This document shows, in pieces, positions 42,510 to 51,765 of a stretch of DNA of 64,000 nucleotides. This stretch comes from Atopobiaceae bacterium (GTDB lineage: Bacteria > Actinomycetota > Coriobacteriia > Coriobacteriales > Atopobiaceae), in NCBI GenBank assembly GCA_017533825.1, contig JAFWIE010000077.1, positions 62,001 to 126,000 of the forward strand, given 5' to 3'. The position numbers and the translations under genes are program-made. Every line of letters starts with the position of its first letter. Position 1 is the stretch's first letter. The notes under the pieces were generated by a model that searched no databases, was not told the DNA's origin, and worked only from the letters and a program-made list of their open reading frames with translations.

Positions 42510-42556
42510 CCGGCACGTGACGATGGTCGGTGGACAGCCGCATCGTCACGTGCCGG
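42510..42556. terminator. 16-bp perfect hairpin downstream of uppP
   Basis: CCGGCACGTGACGATG (42510-42525) and CATCGTCACGTGCCGG (42541-42556) pair perfectly around a 15-nt loop. It lies 26 bases past the uppP stop codon. No U-run on either strand; a factor-assisted terminator or the end of a repeat element are both possible. Confidence 0.5.
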
Positions 42557-42582
42557 TGGTCGAGGCACGATGAGAGGGTCGT

Positions 42583-43476
42583 CTAGCGGGTGAGCAGGAA
42601 GTAGGCGATCACGACCACGCCCAGGACGATGCGATACCAGCCGAATGGTTTGAAGTCATGCTTCTTCACGAAGTTCATCAGGAAGCGAATCGCGAGCATG
42701 GAGACGACGAACGCGACCACGCACCCCACCCCGAGGATGGCAAGCTCCTGCGCCGCAAAGGTATTTCCCTTGAGGAAGAACTTCACGAGCCTGAGACCAC
42801 TCGCACCCACCATGACGGGGATGGCAAGAAAGAACGTGAACTCCGCCGCGACCGCACGCGAGCACCCCAGAAGCAGACCACCGATGATCGTCGAGCCCGA
42901 GCGAGACGTACCGGGGATGATGGAGAGCACCTGGAACAGGCCAATGCCGATTGCGGTACCCCAGTCCATGTCGAAGACGGACTGAATGCGTGCGTCTCGG
43001 TCGGACGAGAGCTGCAGCCCACCAGAGCCTCTCTTGGCGAAGTGGGCCCCCGTGACCGCGCGATTGCGAGCATTCTCGATGACGATGAACGCGATGCCGT
43101 AGACGATCAATGCCGCGGCAACCACGAAGGGGCTTCCTAGGTGCTCCTCCATCCAGTCATCGAGGGGAATGCCAATGATGGCAGCAGGTAGACAGGCGAC
43201 GATGACCTGCCCCCACAGGCGCCATGTGCCACGCCGCTCATGAGCAGATTTGTTTCGCGAGAACGGATTGAGGCGATCGAAGAACAGCACGAGCACGGCG
43301 AGAATCGCCCCGAGCTGAATGACGACCAGGAACATATCCCAGAAGTCACGGCTCACGTCAAGTCGCACAAACTCGTTGAGCAACAGCATGTGTCCCGTGC
43401 TCGACACGGGCAGCCATTCGGTAATGCCCTCAACCAGTCCAAAGAGGGCGGCCTTCAATATCTCGACAAGATCCAC
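42583..43476 (-). CDS. uppP: Undecaprenyl-diphosphatase UppP (BacA)
   Basis: A 297-aa polytopic membrane protein. The first catalytic motif [17 protein letters not shown] lies at about 12-28 and the second, P-G-T-S-R-S-G-S-T, near 190-198. It recycles undecaprenyl diphosphate to the monophosphate for peptidoglycan and wall glycans. I chose the GTG at 43476 because GGGAGGAACC lies directly upstream and the protein then begins like known UppP proteins; longer in-frame starts would add unrelated residues. A hydrophilic insert of ~30 residues (about 145-170) separates the two halves. Confidence 0.93.
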   Translation of the reverse strand: MDLVEILKAALFGLVEGITEWLPVSSTGHMLLLNEFVRLDVSRDFWDMFLVVIQLGAILAVLVLFFDRLNPFSRNKSAHERRGTWRLWGQVIVACLPAAIIGIPLDDWMEEHLGSPFVVAAALIVYGIAFIVIENARNRAVTGAHFAKRGSGGLQLSSDRDARIQSVFDMDWGTAIGIGLFQVLSIIPGTSRSGSTIIGGLLLGCSRAVAAEFTFFLAIPVMVGASGLRLVKFFLKGNTFAAQELAILGVGCVVAFVVSMLAIRFLMNFVKKHDFKPFGWYRIVLGVVVIAYFLLTR

Positions 43477-43661
43477 GGTTCCTCCCAGCTCCATCGCGTC
43501 ACGCATCTCGCGTCGTATGTACGTAGGTAACAACCCATGATGGACTCCCCAAACGTGGGTACGCCACCGCACACCAAACGAGCACAACCGCGCGCGCATT
43601 CCTCGAACGTCCTCGGCACCCGAGCGGCTACACTGGTACAACACGTCACGAGGAGGTAATT

Positions 43662-44132
43662 ATGGCAACAACGAACATCCCCGCACCTAATTATCAGTCG
43701 CTGGGATATGACCGCATCTTTGTGGCAGTCGACGGAACGCCGCAGCAGGAGCTGGTCATTCAACGCGCCATCATCATCGCAGCGAACAACAACGCCGAGC
43801 TCTACATCGGGCATGTCGTGGATGCAACGACGCTCGAGACGGCGGGTTCGTATCCTCTGGAGCTTCTCCCCACCCTCGAGAAGAGCTTCCGGGAGGGCAT
43901 CGCTCCGCAAATCGCGGAGGCAGAGATGGAGCCGCAAATCCGCAAGGTCGAGCTGCTGGTACGCATCGGCAAGGTGCGCGAGACGCTTCGCGACGACATG
44001 ATCAATCAGGTGAAGCCCGACCTCATCATCTGTGGAGCCTTGGGCCTCTCCAACTTCCGCTACGCCTTGATGGGATCTACCTCGACGTTCCTCTCGCGCA
44101 TACCCGGCTGCGACACCCTCGTAGTCAAGTAG
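43662..44132 (+). CDS. Universal stress protein (UspA family, ATP-binding type)
   Basis: A 156-aa protein with one Usp domain: Y-D-R-I-F-V-A-V-D-G-T at about 16-26 and the nucleotide-binding G-A-L-G-L-S-N-F-R-Y...G-S-T-S near 125-142 (G-x2-G-x9-G-S/T). AGGAGG precedes the ATG. It is single-gene, diverging from uppP, with its own terminator. Confidence 0.9.
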   Translation: MATTNIPAPNYQSLGYDRIFVAVDGTPQQELVIQRAIIIAANNNAELYIGHVVDATTLETAGSYPLELLPTLEKSFREGIAPQIAEAEMEPQIRKVELLVRIGKVRETLRDDMINQVKPDLIICGALGLSNFRYALMGSTSTFLSRIPGCDTLVVK

Positions 44133-44202
44133 CGGAACTGTCATCGAGCGGCAACGCCGCGACCTAAGGCGACGTCGCCTCAGAACCCCTGGACACGGGA
44201 TG

Positions 44203-44247
44203 CCCCCGGCGCAAGGCTAAGCACCTCGCGTTGGGGGTTTGTATTCT
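44203..44247 (+). terminator. Rho-independent terminator of the usp gene
   Basis: CCCCCGGCGCAAGG (44203-44216) pairs with CCTCGCGTTGGGGG (44224-44237) in a 14-bp stem with two G-U pairs and one mismatch, loop 7 nt, followed by TTTGTATTCT. Confidence 0.75.
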
Positions 44248-44371
44248 CATCCGGCGCCGTTTGCACACCAAGAAGCAATTCGGCGCGGCTCAAGGCAAAT
44301 GAATATCCCGTGGCAAACTCAATGATGGCCTATGATGGAGAAACATCTGTTGACGAAACAGGGGGACTGTA

Positions 44372-45766
44372 ATGGAACTACAATCGTTCAACCATAGACA
44401 TGCCGCCGTTGCGTGCGCACTCTCGTTTGTGCTCTCCGTCGGCGCCGGCACGCCCGCCCTCGCCGCCGGCAATGACTCCATCGCGCCGCTGAACGCATCG
44501 GGCGACCTCATGGCAAGCGTCGAAGAGACGACGCGCGTCTACCAGGAGGCCGAGACGGCGCTCCAAAACCTCAACGCACAGATTGCCGAGAATGAGGCGA
44601 AGGCGGCGGAAATCCAAACGCGCCTTCCCGAGCAACGCGCACGCGCAGCGGCTTCTATTCGCACGCTCTACAAGTTCCAGCAGAACGCGCCAGGTCTGCT
44701 CGACCTCATCTGCTCTGCCGAGGACTTCAACGACTTCGTCAGCACGCTGCACTACATCGACTCCATCGCCGAGCGCAATACCGCCGAGATTCGCGCGCTC
44801 AGTGACCTGCAGGACGAACTCGTGCAGACGCAGGCATCGCTCGTGGCAGAGCGCGACGCTGCCGTCACGCGACAAGAGAACGCACGCGTCGCTCTGGAAG
44901 CAGCCCGCAACACGCGCATGGCACTCGCGCATCATGCAGACGACGTGGCCGTACGGGAAGCTGATGCCCGTGCCCAGGCGATTGCCGCAGCCCAGAGCAT
45001 CGTCGATGGCGCCGCATTGACGACCGCCGCCGCACCTGCATCGGGCTTCTCTGCGTCGACTGCGAATCAGCAGGACGCCCAGACCCGCGAACAGGCAGAG
45101 CGGTCCGCCAACGCCCAGAATGACGCGGCAGCCAACCAAACGACGAACAACCAGGCGGCGACCCCAGCAGAGACGCCCGCACCCGAGACGCCCGCCGCCC
45201 AGCAACCTGCCGCTCAGCCTGCCGAACAGCAGCCTGCCGAGCAACCGGCAACGCCCGCGCCGACTCCAGAGCCGGCCCCGGAACCTGCAGCTCCGGAACC
45301 CGCCGCCCCCGAAGCCACCTTCACCACGGCGTCAGGCAACACCGCCACCGTAGAGGTTGCGCCCGAGGCAAGCCCGAGCACTGACCCCATCGTCAACAAC
45401 ACCACGTCTGACGAGGTCTCCGAATGGGCGACGCGCATCAACAACTACCTCGAGGGAACCGCGCTCGAGGGCTATGGTCAGCAGTTCGCACAGGCCGCCT
45501 CTGACTATGGCGTAGACCCGCGCATCGCGCCTGCCATTTCGGGCGTAGAGAGCGGTTGGGGTCAGGTGACCTTTAAGGACCACAACGCTTGGGGCTGGGG
45601 CAGCCAGAGCTGGAGCGACTGGGACACGGCCATCAATGATTACGTCGAGGGATATTCCGACATCTACGGCAGTACCGTTACTCTCGAGGGTGCCGAGATG
45701 TACGCCAGCAACGATATCTACGACGTGTGGTACTCGACCGTCCTCTCCGAGATGGACAAGATATAG
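44372..45766 (+). CDS. Secreted cell-wall protein: coiled coil, Pro-rich linker, glucosaminidase-like domain
   Basis: A 464-aa exported protein. Signal peptide at 1-32 ending A-L-A-A. Residues ~45-215 are a coiled coil of PcsB/CwlO type (with S-x-E-D-F-N-D-F near 115-122), then ~110 residues rich in Ala, Pro, Glu, Gln, then a C-terminal ~115-residue domain (Y-G-V-D-P-R-I-A-P-A-I-S-G-V-E-S-G-W-G) that resembles the mannosyl-glycoprotein endo-beta-N-acetylglucosaminidase (lysozyme-like) fold, with the conserved glutamate in V-E-S-G-W-G. In PcsB/CwlO-type proteins the coiled coil binds FtsEX and controls the wall hydrolase; no ftsEX genes are here. Confidence 0.82.
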   Translation: MELQSFNHRHAAVACALSFVLSVGAGTPALAAGNDSIAPLNASGDLMASVEETTRVYQEAETALQNLNAQIAENEAKAAEIQTRLPEQRARAAASIRTLYKFQQNAPGLLDLICSAEDFNDFVSTLHYIDSIAERNTAEIRALSDLQDELVQTQASLVAERDAAVTRQENARVALEAARNTRMALAHHADDVAVREADARAQAIAAAQSIVDGAALTTAAAPASGFSASTANQQDAQTREQAERSANAQNDAAANQTTNNQAATPAETPAPETPAAQQPAAQPAEQQPAEQPATPAPTPEPAPEPAAPEPAAPEATFTTASGNTATVEVAPEASPSTDPIVNNTTSDEVSEWATRINNYLEGTALEGYGQQFAQAASDYGVDPRIAPAISGVESGWGQVTFKDHNAWGWGSQSWSDWDTAINDYVEGYSDIYGSTVTLEGAEMYASNDIYDVWYSTVLSEMDKI

Positions 45767-45791
45767 CAAGATAAGCGAAGCTGGATGGGGA

Positions 45792-45827
45792 ATGGCCCTC
45801 CGCGCCTCAAGTGCTGCGGGGGGCCAT
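45792..45827 (+). terminator. Stem-loop after the cell-wall protein gene
   Basis: ATGGCCCTCCGC (45792-45803) and GCGGGGGGCCAT (45816-45827) pair over 12 bp with one G-U pair. Only CCTCAT follows, so termination would be weak; the M16C gene starts 30 bp later and may be partly read through. Confidence 0.5.
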
Positions 45828-45857
45828 CCTCATACCGGCGGCGAACAGGAGGTAGAC

Positions 45858-48785
45858 ATGAGCGATTTCTCCGATCCGACCCTTCGTGAGGGCGAGACTC
45901 ACGCCGGCTTCGAGGTGACGGCAATCGAACCGCTCCCCGAACTTGCCGGCACCGCATACGTCATGCGCCACGTCGCGAGTGGTGCCCGCACGCTGTGGAT
46001 AGCCTGCGACGATGCCAACAAGTCCTTCGCCATCGCCTTCAAGACGCCTCCCGCCAACGACACGGGAGTCTTCCACATCCTCGAGCACTCCGTGCTCTGT
46101 GGCTCCGACCGCTTCCCCGTCAAGGAGCCTTTCGTCAACTTGCTCAAGACCTCCATGCAAACGTTCCTCAATGCGTTGACCTTCTCCGACAAGACCATGT
46201 ACCCCGTCGCGTCGACCAGCACCGCCGACCTCGAGAACCTCATGGATGTGTATCTGGACGCCGTTCTCCATCCGGCCATCTACCAACGTCCGCGCATCTT
46301 TGAGCAGGAAGGGTGGCATCTCGAGACCAACGATGACGGCAGTCTCGCATACAACGGCGTGGTCTTCAACGAGATGAAGGGAGCGACCTCCGACCCCGAC
46401 GACGTTCTGATGCTGGGCGTGGACCGCGCACTCTTCCCCGACACCTGCTATCGCTTCGAGTCGGGCGGGGACCCACGGGCAATCCCCACCCTGAGCTATG
46501 AGGAGTTCCTCAATGCTCACGCGCGTCACTACGACCTCGCGAACAGCTATGTCATCCTCTACGGGAACATGGACATCGAGCGCGAGCTCGCCTTTATCGA
46601 CAAGCGCCTGCAAGGCGCCGAGCGTCGCAACGCTGGCATGCCCAATCCGCTCGAGATGCAGCATCCCGTCGTGGCGGGACTCTCGCGCGTCGAGATGGCC
46701 ACCGCACCCGAGAATGCCGCCGTCGCGCTCGCCTACGTGGTGGGCGACGCGTCCCAACGCGAGCGCCTGCTCGCCACCGACGTGCTTCTCGATGCCATCG
46801 CAGGATCCAACGAATCACCCTTGAAGCGCGCCGTCTTGGAGGAAGGACTCGGTGACGACTTCGTGCCCATCCTCGCCGACGGAGAACTCCAACCGCGCCT
46901 CGTCCTTATGCTCAAGGGCGCCAAGGAAGGTGTTGCGGAGCGGTTCCGCGCGCTTGTTGAGGATACCTGTGCGCGTCTGAGCACGGAAGGCATTGGGCAC
47001 GACCGATTGGCTGCATCACTTGCGCAGGCGGAGTTCCACCTTCGTGAGCAGGACTTCGGCTCTTATCCGGCAGGCATTGCACTCTCGATGCAGGCCATGG
47101 CGAGCTGGCTCTATGACGATGCCCGCCCCGTGGACTTCCTGCGCTTCGAGGACATACTCGAGACCCTCAAGGCGTCGCTCGATGAGGGATACTTCGAGCG
47201 TCTGCTGCGCGACCTTGTCTGCGAAAGCAAACACAGCGCAGAGGTCGAACTCGTGCCCGTGCAGGAAGGAGCTGCCGCACAGGAGGAAGAAGAGCTGCGC
47301 AACGTGCGTGAGAGCCTGAGCGACGACGACTTGCAACGCATCGCCCGAGAAGTCGAGGCATTGCGCGCCGAGCAGGAGGCTCCCGATTCGCCCGAAGACC
47401 TCGCCAAGCTTCCGCGTCTCTCCATCTCCGACATCGAACCGCCCAAACCGGAAGGACAGGCGCGTGACGTCGACGCTCCCCTGCCCTGCATCGCCCACGA
47501 GCTCGAGACGCGCGGCATCGACTATGTCTTCCACTACTTCGACCTCCGGCACCTCTCCTACGAGGATCTGCCGTACGTCGGACTGCTTAGCGACCTTCTC
47601 GGCAAGCTTGCAACCAAGGAGCACAGCGCCGCTGACCTCGACACGCTCGTGCAGCTCAACCTCGGCACGCTTGACGTCTTTTGCGAGACGTTCGGTAGGT
47701 CGGACGACCGACTCGATGCGCGACCCACGCTCGTCATCGGTGCCAGCGCGCTCGCCACGAAGGTCGATGATCTGGCCCGCATTCCCGCGGAGGTCTGGAA
47801 CGAGACGCTCTACGATGACGCCGACCGCATCCTTGCGCTCCTTCAGCAACGCCGCATCATGCTTGAGCAGCACTTCATCAATGCGGGACATGCAAGTGCG
47901 ATAGCACGCATGGCAACGTACTGGTCTGCGGCCTCCAAGGTGGCCGGGCAACTGGGCGGCATCGACTACTACTCGTTCCTCAAGGACCTGCTCGGACACT
48001 GGGAGGAGCGAAAGGACGAGCTCTGTGACCGTCTCTGCGCCCTTGCGAAACGCATCTTCACGTCGAGCAACGTCATCTCGTCCTTTGTGGGCACCGCTGA
48101 CGATCGGGAACGCTTCTGGAAGAGCGGCGGTGCGCTCGGGCTTGCACCGCTCGCCGACGCACACGCCACCCTCGTAGTCCCCGTCCCCGAGCCGCGCAAC
48201 GAGGCCTTCGTCATTCCCTCGAACGTGAGCTACGTTGCAGCGGGAATCGCGCCGGCCATCGAGCAGGTCGACCAGACGGCTGCCGCAGTTGCCGCATGGC
48301 GCGTTGCCCAGCGCGCGTTCTCGTATGACTACCTGTGGAACGAGGTACGTGTCAAGGGCGGCGCGTACGGCAGCGGCTTCCGTCGCACGCAGACCGGCAT
48401 CCTGCAGTGCTGGTCATACCGCGACCCAGGCATCGATGCCACGCTTCGACGCTACGACGACATGGCGGCATGGCTGCGCGCGTGGCAACCAGACGAGGAC
48501 GAGCTCACCGGCTACATCGTCTCGACCATCGCAAGTCACGATGCGCCGACCAAGCCTCGTGCCGTCGCGCGGCGACAGGACTTGCTCAGGTTCTCGGGAC
48601 GTTCCACCGACTGGCGCGACCTGGTACGCGCAGAGGAGCTTGCCGTTACGGCAGACGGCATTCGCTTGCTGGCAGACTCCCTCGACGAGCTCGCCCAAAC
48701 CAAGGCAATATGCGTCTTTGGGCCACGCGATGCAATCGAGGCGTCCTCGACCAGCTTTGACGACGTCATCGACCTCATGGGATAG
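45858..48785 (+). CDS. M16C peptidase (presequence protease/insulinase-like)
   Basis: A 975-aa zinc peptidase of the M16C clade. The inverted zinc motif H-I-L-E-H is at 73-77, followed by C-G-S, P-x-K-E-P-F and the distal glutamate region (E-Q-E-G-W-H). The duplicated second half (after about 560) lacks the zinc residues, as normal for M16. The family degrades unstructured peptides of ~10-70 residues. No signal peptide. CAGGAGG precedes the ATG. Confidence 0.92.
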   Translation: MSDFSDPTLREGETHAGFEVTAIEPLPELAGTAYVMRHVASGARTLWIACDDANKSFAIAFKTPPANDTGVFHILEHSVLCGSDRFPVKEPFVNLLKTSMQTFLNALTFSDKTMYPVASTSTADLENLMDVYLDAVLHPAIYQRPRIFEQEGWHLETNDDGSLAYNGVVFNEMKGATSDPDDVLMLGVDRALFPDTCYRFESGGDPRAIPTLSYEEFLNAHARHYDLANSYVILYGNMDIERELAFIDKRLQGAERRNAGMPNPLEMQHPVVAGLSRVEMATAPENAAVALAYVVGDASQRERLLATDVLLDAIAGSNESPLKRAVLEEGLGDDFVPILADGELQPRLVLMLKGAKEGVAERFRALVEDTCARLSTEGIGHDRLAASLAQAEFHLREQDFGSYPAGIALSMQAMASWLYDDARPVDFLRFEDILETLKASLDEGYFERLLRDLVCESKHSAEVELVPVQEGAAAQEEEELRNVRESLSDDDLQRIAREVEALRAEQEAPDSPEDLAKLPRLSISDIEPPKPEGQARDVDAPLPCIAHELETRGIDYVFHYFDLRHLSYEDLPYVGLLSDLLGKLATKEHSAADLDTLVQLNLGTLDVFCETFGRSDDRLDARPTLVIGASALATKVDDLARIPAEVWNETLYDDADRILALLQQRRIMLEQHFINAGHASAIARMATYWSAASKVAGQLGGIDYYSFLKDLLGHWEERKDELCDRLCALAKRIFTSSNVISSFVGTADDRERFWKSGGALGLAPLADAHATLVVPVPEPRNEAFVIPSNVSYVAAGIAPAIEQVDQTAAAVAAWRVAQRAFSYDYLWNEVRVKGGAYGSGFRRTQTGILQCWSYRDPGIDATLRRYDDMAAWLRAWQPDEDELTGYIVSTIASHDAPTKPRAVARRQDLLRFSGRSTDWRDLVRAEELAVTADGIRLLADSLDELAQTKAICVFGPRDAIEASSTSFDDVIDLMG

Positions 48786-48798
48786 GCTTCGCGCATAG

Positions 48799-48868
48799 GG
48801 TTTACGCGTTGGGCTACCCCTGCGTGAGATCATGCAATCTCATGCAGGGGTAGCCCAACGCGTAAACC
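48799..48868. repeat. Very long near-perfect hairpin between convergent genes
   Basis: A perfect 25-bp inverted repeat, arms 48799-48823 (GGTTTACGCGTTGGGCTACC...) and 48844-48868, continues inward for seven more pairs (one G-U) to a 6-nt loop, giving a ~32-bp stem. It fills the gap between the M16C gene and lgt, which meet tail-to-tail. No T-run on either side. Bidirectional terminator or REP/MITE-like element. Confidence 0.85.
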
Positions 48869-48901
48869 TCGTGAATGGCGCAACAATGCCCGTGCTCGGG
48901 C

Positions 48902-49717
48902 CTATGCCACGTGGCCAATCTGCGGATGCGGAGCCTTGTGGGCGCGCACAAGCAACCACACGCCCACACCGACTAGCGGCAGCGAGAGCAGCTGGCCCAT
49001 CGTCACGAAGCCAAAGAGATAGCCAAGCTGAGAGTCAGGCACGCGCACGAACTCGATGAGGAATCTGCACACCCCGTACCAGACGAGGAAGGTTCCCATA
49101 AAGGTTCCCTGCGGCCGTGGCGGCACACGTCGCGAGAGAATCCACAGCACCGCAAAGAGTAGCACGCCCTCCAGGAACGCCTCGTACAACTGCGAGGGAT
49201 GTCGGTACACATTGCCGCCCGTCTCGAACATGACCCCCCACGGTAGGTCGCACTCCTTGCCCCAGAGCTCGCCATTCACGAAGTTGGCCAAGCGCCCGAA
49301 GCAGAGGCCCCACGGCGCGCCGCAGGCACAGAGGTCACAAATCGTGGCGACGCTCACCTTGGTGCTACGGCACACGAGCACGCCACCTACGACGGCGCCG
49401 ACCAATCCGCCATGGAAGCTCATCCCGCCCTCGTTGATCGCAAATATGGAGAGCGGATTTCTCAGATAGTACCCCGCACCGTAGAACAGCACGTAGCCCA
49501 AGCGCCCGCCCAGGATGATTGCCACACAGACGCCGGTCATCACGTTGAGCACGTCATCAAGGGTGAGGTCAAGCTTCCAGCGTCGGGAGATGCGGTACAT
49601 CAGCACACCCGCCACTACAAATCCCGCGAGGTAAGCGATGCCGTACCAGCGCACCACCAGTGGACCGAGGGAGAAGGCTATGGGATTGAGGGAGTGGTAC
49701 AGATCGTTGAGAAACAC
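48902..49717 (-). CDS. lgt: Prolipoprotein diacylglyceryl transferase
   Basis: A 271-aa polytopic membrane enzyme that adds diacylglycerol to lipobox cysteines. The Lgt signature G-R-L-A-N-F-V-N-G-E-L-W-G is near 136-148; H-G-G-L in the first half and Y-x(n)-R-x(n)-E near the end are also present. It starts with GTG at 49717, which shares a base with the TAG of the upstream glycosyltransferase gene (TAGTG), so the two are translationally coupled; longer starts have no ribosome site. Confidence 0.93.
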   Translation of the reverse strand: MFLNDLYHSLNPIAFSLGPLVVRWYGIAYLAGFVVAGVLMYRISRRWKLDLTLDDVLNVMTGVCVAIILGGRLGYVLFYGAGYYLRNPLSIFAINEGGMSFHGGLVGAVVGGVLVCRSTKVSVATICDLCACGAPWGLCFGRLANFVNGELWGKECDLPWGVMFETGGNVYRHPSQLYEAFLEGVLLFAVLWILSRRVPPRPQGTFMGTFLVWYGVCRFLIEFVRVPDSQLGYLFGFVTMGQLLSLPLVGVGVWLLVRAHKAPHPQIGHVA

Positions 49718-51594
49718 TACAGATCCAACTCCATGCCCATGTGTTCCGCCTGATCCTTGAGGTACCACTTCCAGAAGTCGAGGGACGTCAACTCGTGCTG
49801 GGCCTGCGCCCACTGTGCCGTAACCTCGTCCTTGCGCTTCTCGTATTCCTTGCGGAGGCCGTCATACCTGCGCAGCAGCTCCTGCGCACGCTCGCGGTCC
49901 TTCCTACGCAGCACGCCCTTCGTGCCGTCGAGCGTGACGGCCAGCACGGTGTCTTTGCCGCGCACCTCGTTAGGAGCGTAATAGAATCCGTCGAAGGGAA
50001 TGATCGCGAGGCCGCCGCGCGCAAGCCACTTGGGGCCGCGCTGCCCATTAGCCGTGGCGAAGTCAAAGACGCGATCGTTGAGGCTGCGCTCCTGCGGTGC
50101 GTACAGCGCGTTTGGATTGAACTGGATGCCCGCAGGCAGCTCGGCGAGAAGTTCGTCCATGTCGCGCAACGTCTCGTTCTTCTGGGAGATACGCCTGTTG
50201 AGCTCGTCGGTCTGGAGGTGCTTGAGGTACTCCGGACCCTTGAGGAAGTCCTCGAAGCCCATCAGGCACAGCTCAGCGGCATCGTAGTTGAAGGTCTTGA
50301 TGTCGATGCCGAAGTAGTGGTTAAGGAAGAGCATGAAGTCGACATTCCCGTAGATGTCCGATGCGGCCTGCGTGATGAATGTGTTGCGCATGGGATAGTA
50401 GCGCTCCAGGGCCGCACGGAACACGCCCGTGCTCTGCAGGTGCCAAATGCAGATGCCGTTCATCGAGAGGATGCCGTCCGCAGCACGGTTGCTGTATTCC
50501 GCATCGTCACAGCGGATGAAGATGGGCAGGGACAGACCCCGCTCCTCGATGGTCGGGATAGGAATCGCGCAGTACCACCATGCCGCATAGCGATTCTCGA
50601 ACTGATAGCGCCTGGTCTCGAGCATAACGACGTCGTACAGGTCTGTGACGCGAATGAATTCCGTGCCGGGACGAGGCTTCTTCGTGGGGCCGAAGGCGCC
50701 ACCCGGATCGACGAACCCGACGTCCTCATGGAACTCGTCAGGCTTCTCGAGCGAGAGCATCGCGCCGCTGACGAACGAACGCGCATACTCGTCCTTCACC
50801 AGCGAGAGCAGATTGAAGGTCCTCTTGAGTGACTCCGGGCACACCTGCACGTCGTCATCCATGAGGAGAACGTGGGTGGCCTTGGGCTCCTGCTCGACTG
50901 CCTCCATCATGCCGCGCGCAAATCCACCAGCACCACCGACGTTGGGATTCGGATGGACCCTCACGCGGTCAGAGGAGAGTGCATCGACGTCAAGCGTCCT
51001 CCCGTTGTCCACGACGTGCAGCGTGAAGTGGCTCGCAATCGGCTCATCGCAGCCCAGGATCTCCGACTCGTACTTCTTGATGTTGGGGATGACGAACTCT
51101 TCCTTCTGGAAGGTCGTCGTGGACACCGCGAGCTCAACGTCACGAATCTGCACCTCGTCAACCTCTGCAAAGTAGTAGGCGTCCCTCAGCTCGAAGGACT
51201 CCGAGGCGACGATCTCGAACGCCACGAGGGCGCAGTCCGTCTGGGGATAGGCGAAGTCGTGAACCGCAAACTCCTCGTCGTCGAAGGAGACGCTCGAGAA
51301 CACGACGCGCATGGGGTACTTGTTCGTCATGCGATACCCCGTGTAGACGACCTCATAGCTTCCCTTCGCCTCAATGCGCAGCGACGCGGCATCGATGGTG
51401 GTGTACGTCAGCCACTTATCCAACGAGAGCGCGTTAAAGTACGTGGCGAAGTCATAGCGGACGTTCGCGGAAGAGACGAGCGAGCCGCTCCCACCATCGA
51501 CGAGCCCCACCGAACCCTGACGGATGTACATCTCGGGGTATTGCTCGAAATGCGGTCCGTTGACCAAAACGTTGCACAGGCGATAGTCAACCAT
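49717..51594 (-). CDS. GlfT2-like galactofuranosyltransferase
   Basis: A 625-aa cytoplasmic or peripheral glycosyltransferase. N-terminal ~170 residues form a beta-rich domain (F-x(n)-Y-F-N-A-L near 40), then a GT-A domain with V-H-P-N-P-N-V-G-G-A-G-G-F-A-R-G near 214-229, metal-binding L-L-M-D-D-D-V near 244-250 and W-W-Y-C-A-I-P near 335. This domain pair matches GlfT2 of mycobacteria, which builds the galactan with UDP-galactofuranose; sugar specificity here is inferred. Alternative starts (MCEQLE...) lie 10 codons upstream; the ATG at 51594 has GGAGGG 11 bases before it. Confidence 0.8.
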   Translation of the reverse strand: MVDYRLCNVLVNGPHFEQYPEMYIRQGSVGLVDGGSGSLVSSANVRYDFATYFNALSLDKWLTYTTIDAASLRIEAKGSYEVVYTGYRMTNKYPMRVVFSSVSFDDEEFAVHDFAYPQTDCALVAFEIVASESFELRDAYYFAEVDEVQIRDVELAVSTTTFQKEEFVIPNIKKYESEILGCDEPIASHFTLHVVDNGRTLDVDALSSDRVRVHPNPNVGGAGGFARGMMEAVEQEPKATHVLLMDDDVQVCPESLKRTFNLLSLVKDEYARSFVSGAMLSLEKPDEFHEDVGFVDPGGAFGPTKKPRPGTEFIRVTDLYDVVMLETRRYQFENRYAAWWYCAIPIPTIEERGLSLPIFIRCDDAEYSNRAADGILSMNGICIWHLQSTGVFRAALERYYPMRNTFITQAASDIYGNVDFMLFLNHYFGIDIKTFNYDAAELCLMGFEDFLKGPEYLKHLQTDELNRRISQKNETLRDMDELLAELPAGIQFNPNALYAPQERSLNDRVFDFATANGQRGPKWLARGGLAIIPFDGFYYAPNEVRGKDTVLAVTLDGTKGVLRRKDRERAQELLRRYDGLRKEYEKRKDEVTAQWAQAQHELTSLDFWKWYLKDQAEHMGMELDL

Positions 51595-51765
51595 AATCGT
51601 GGAACCCTCCAACTGTTCGCACATGTCTACGAGTAGCGAGTATAACAGACTCAGGTAGAATGACACGAAGGGCACAAAAGGGGTTGTATTCACGATGCTC
51701 GAGCATGAGTCCCGCGCATCGCGCATCCCCCACCCCAGAAGCACGCAAGAGGAGAGGAGCCGAAC

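Larger units (their letters stand above)
42218..42582. other. AT-rich then repeat-rich intergenic region
   Basis: About 365 bases with no gene. 42230-42420 is AT-rich and includes the 20-bp inverted repeat; 42430-42500 holds two direct copies beginning GCGGCAGCGGGCGCGGAGGG; 42510-42556 forms a perfect hairpin. The DUF559 promoter probably lies at 42240-42310 on the minus strand. Confidence 0.6.

Noticed and set aside
44203..44247. Riboswitch upstream of the secreted wall protein
   Set aside because: The structure is a simple stem followed by T-rich sequence directly after the usp gene; it fits a terminator and is ~125 bases before the next start.
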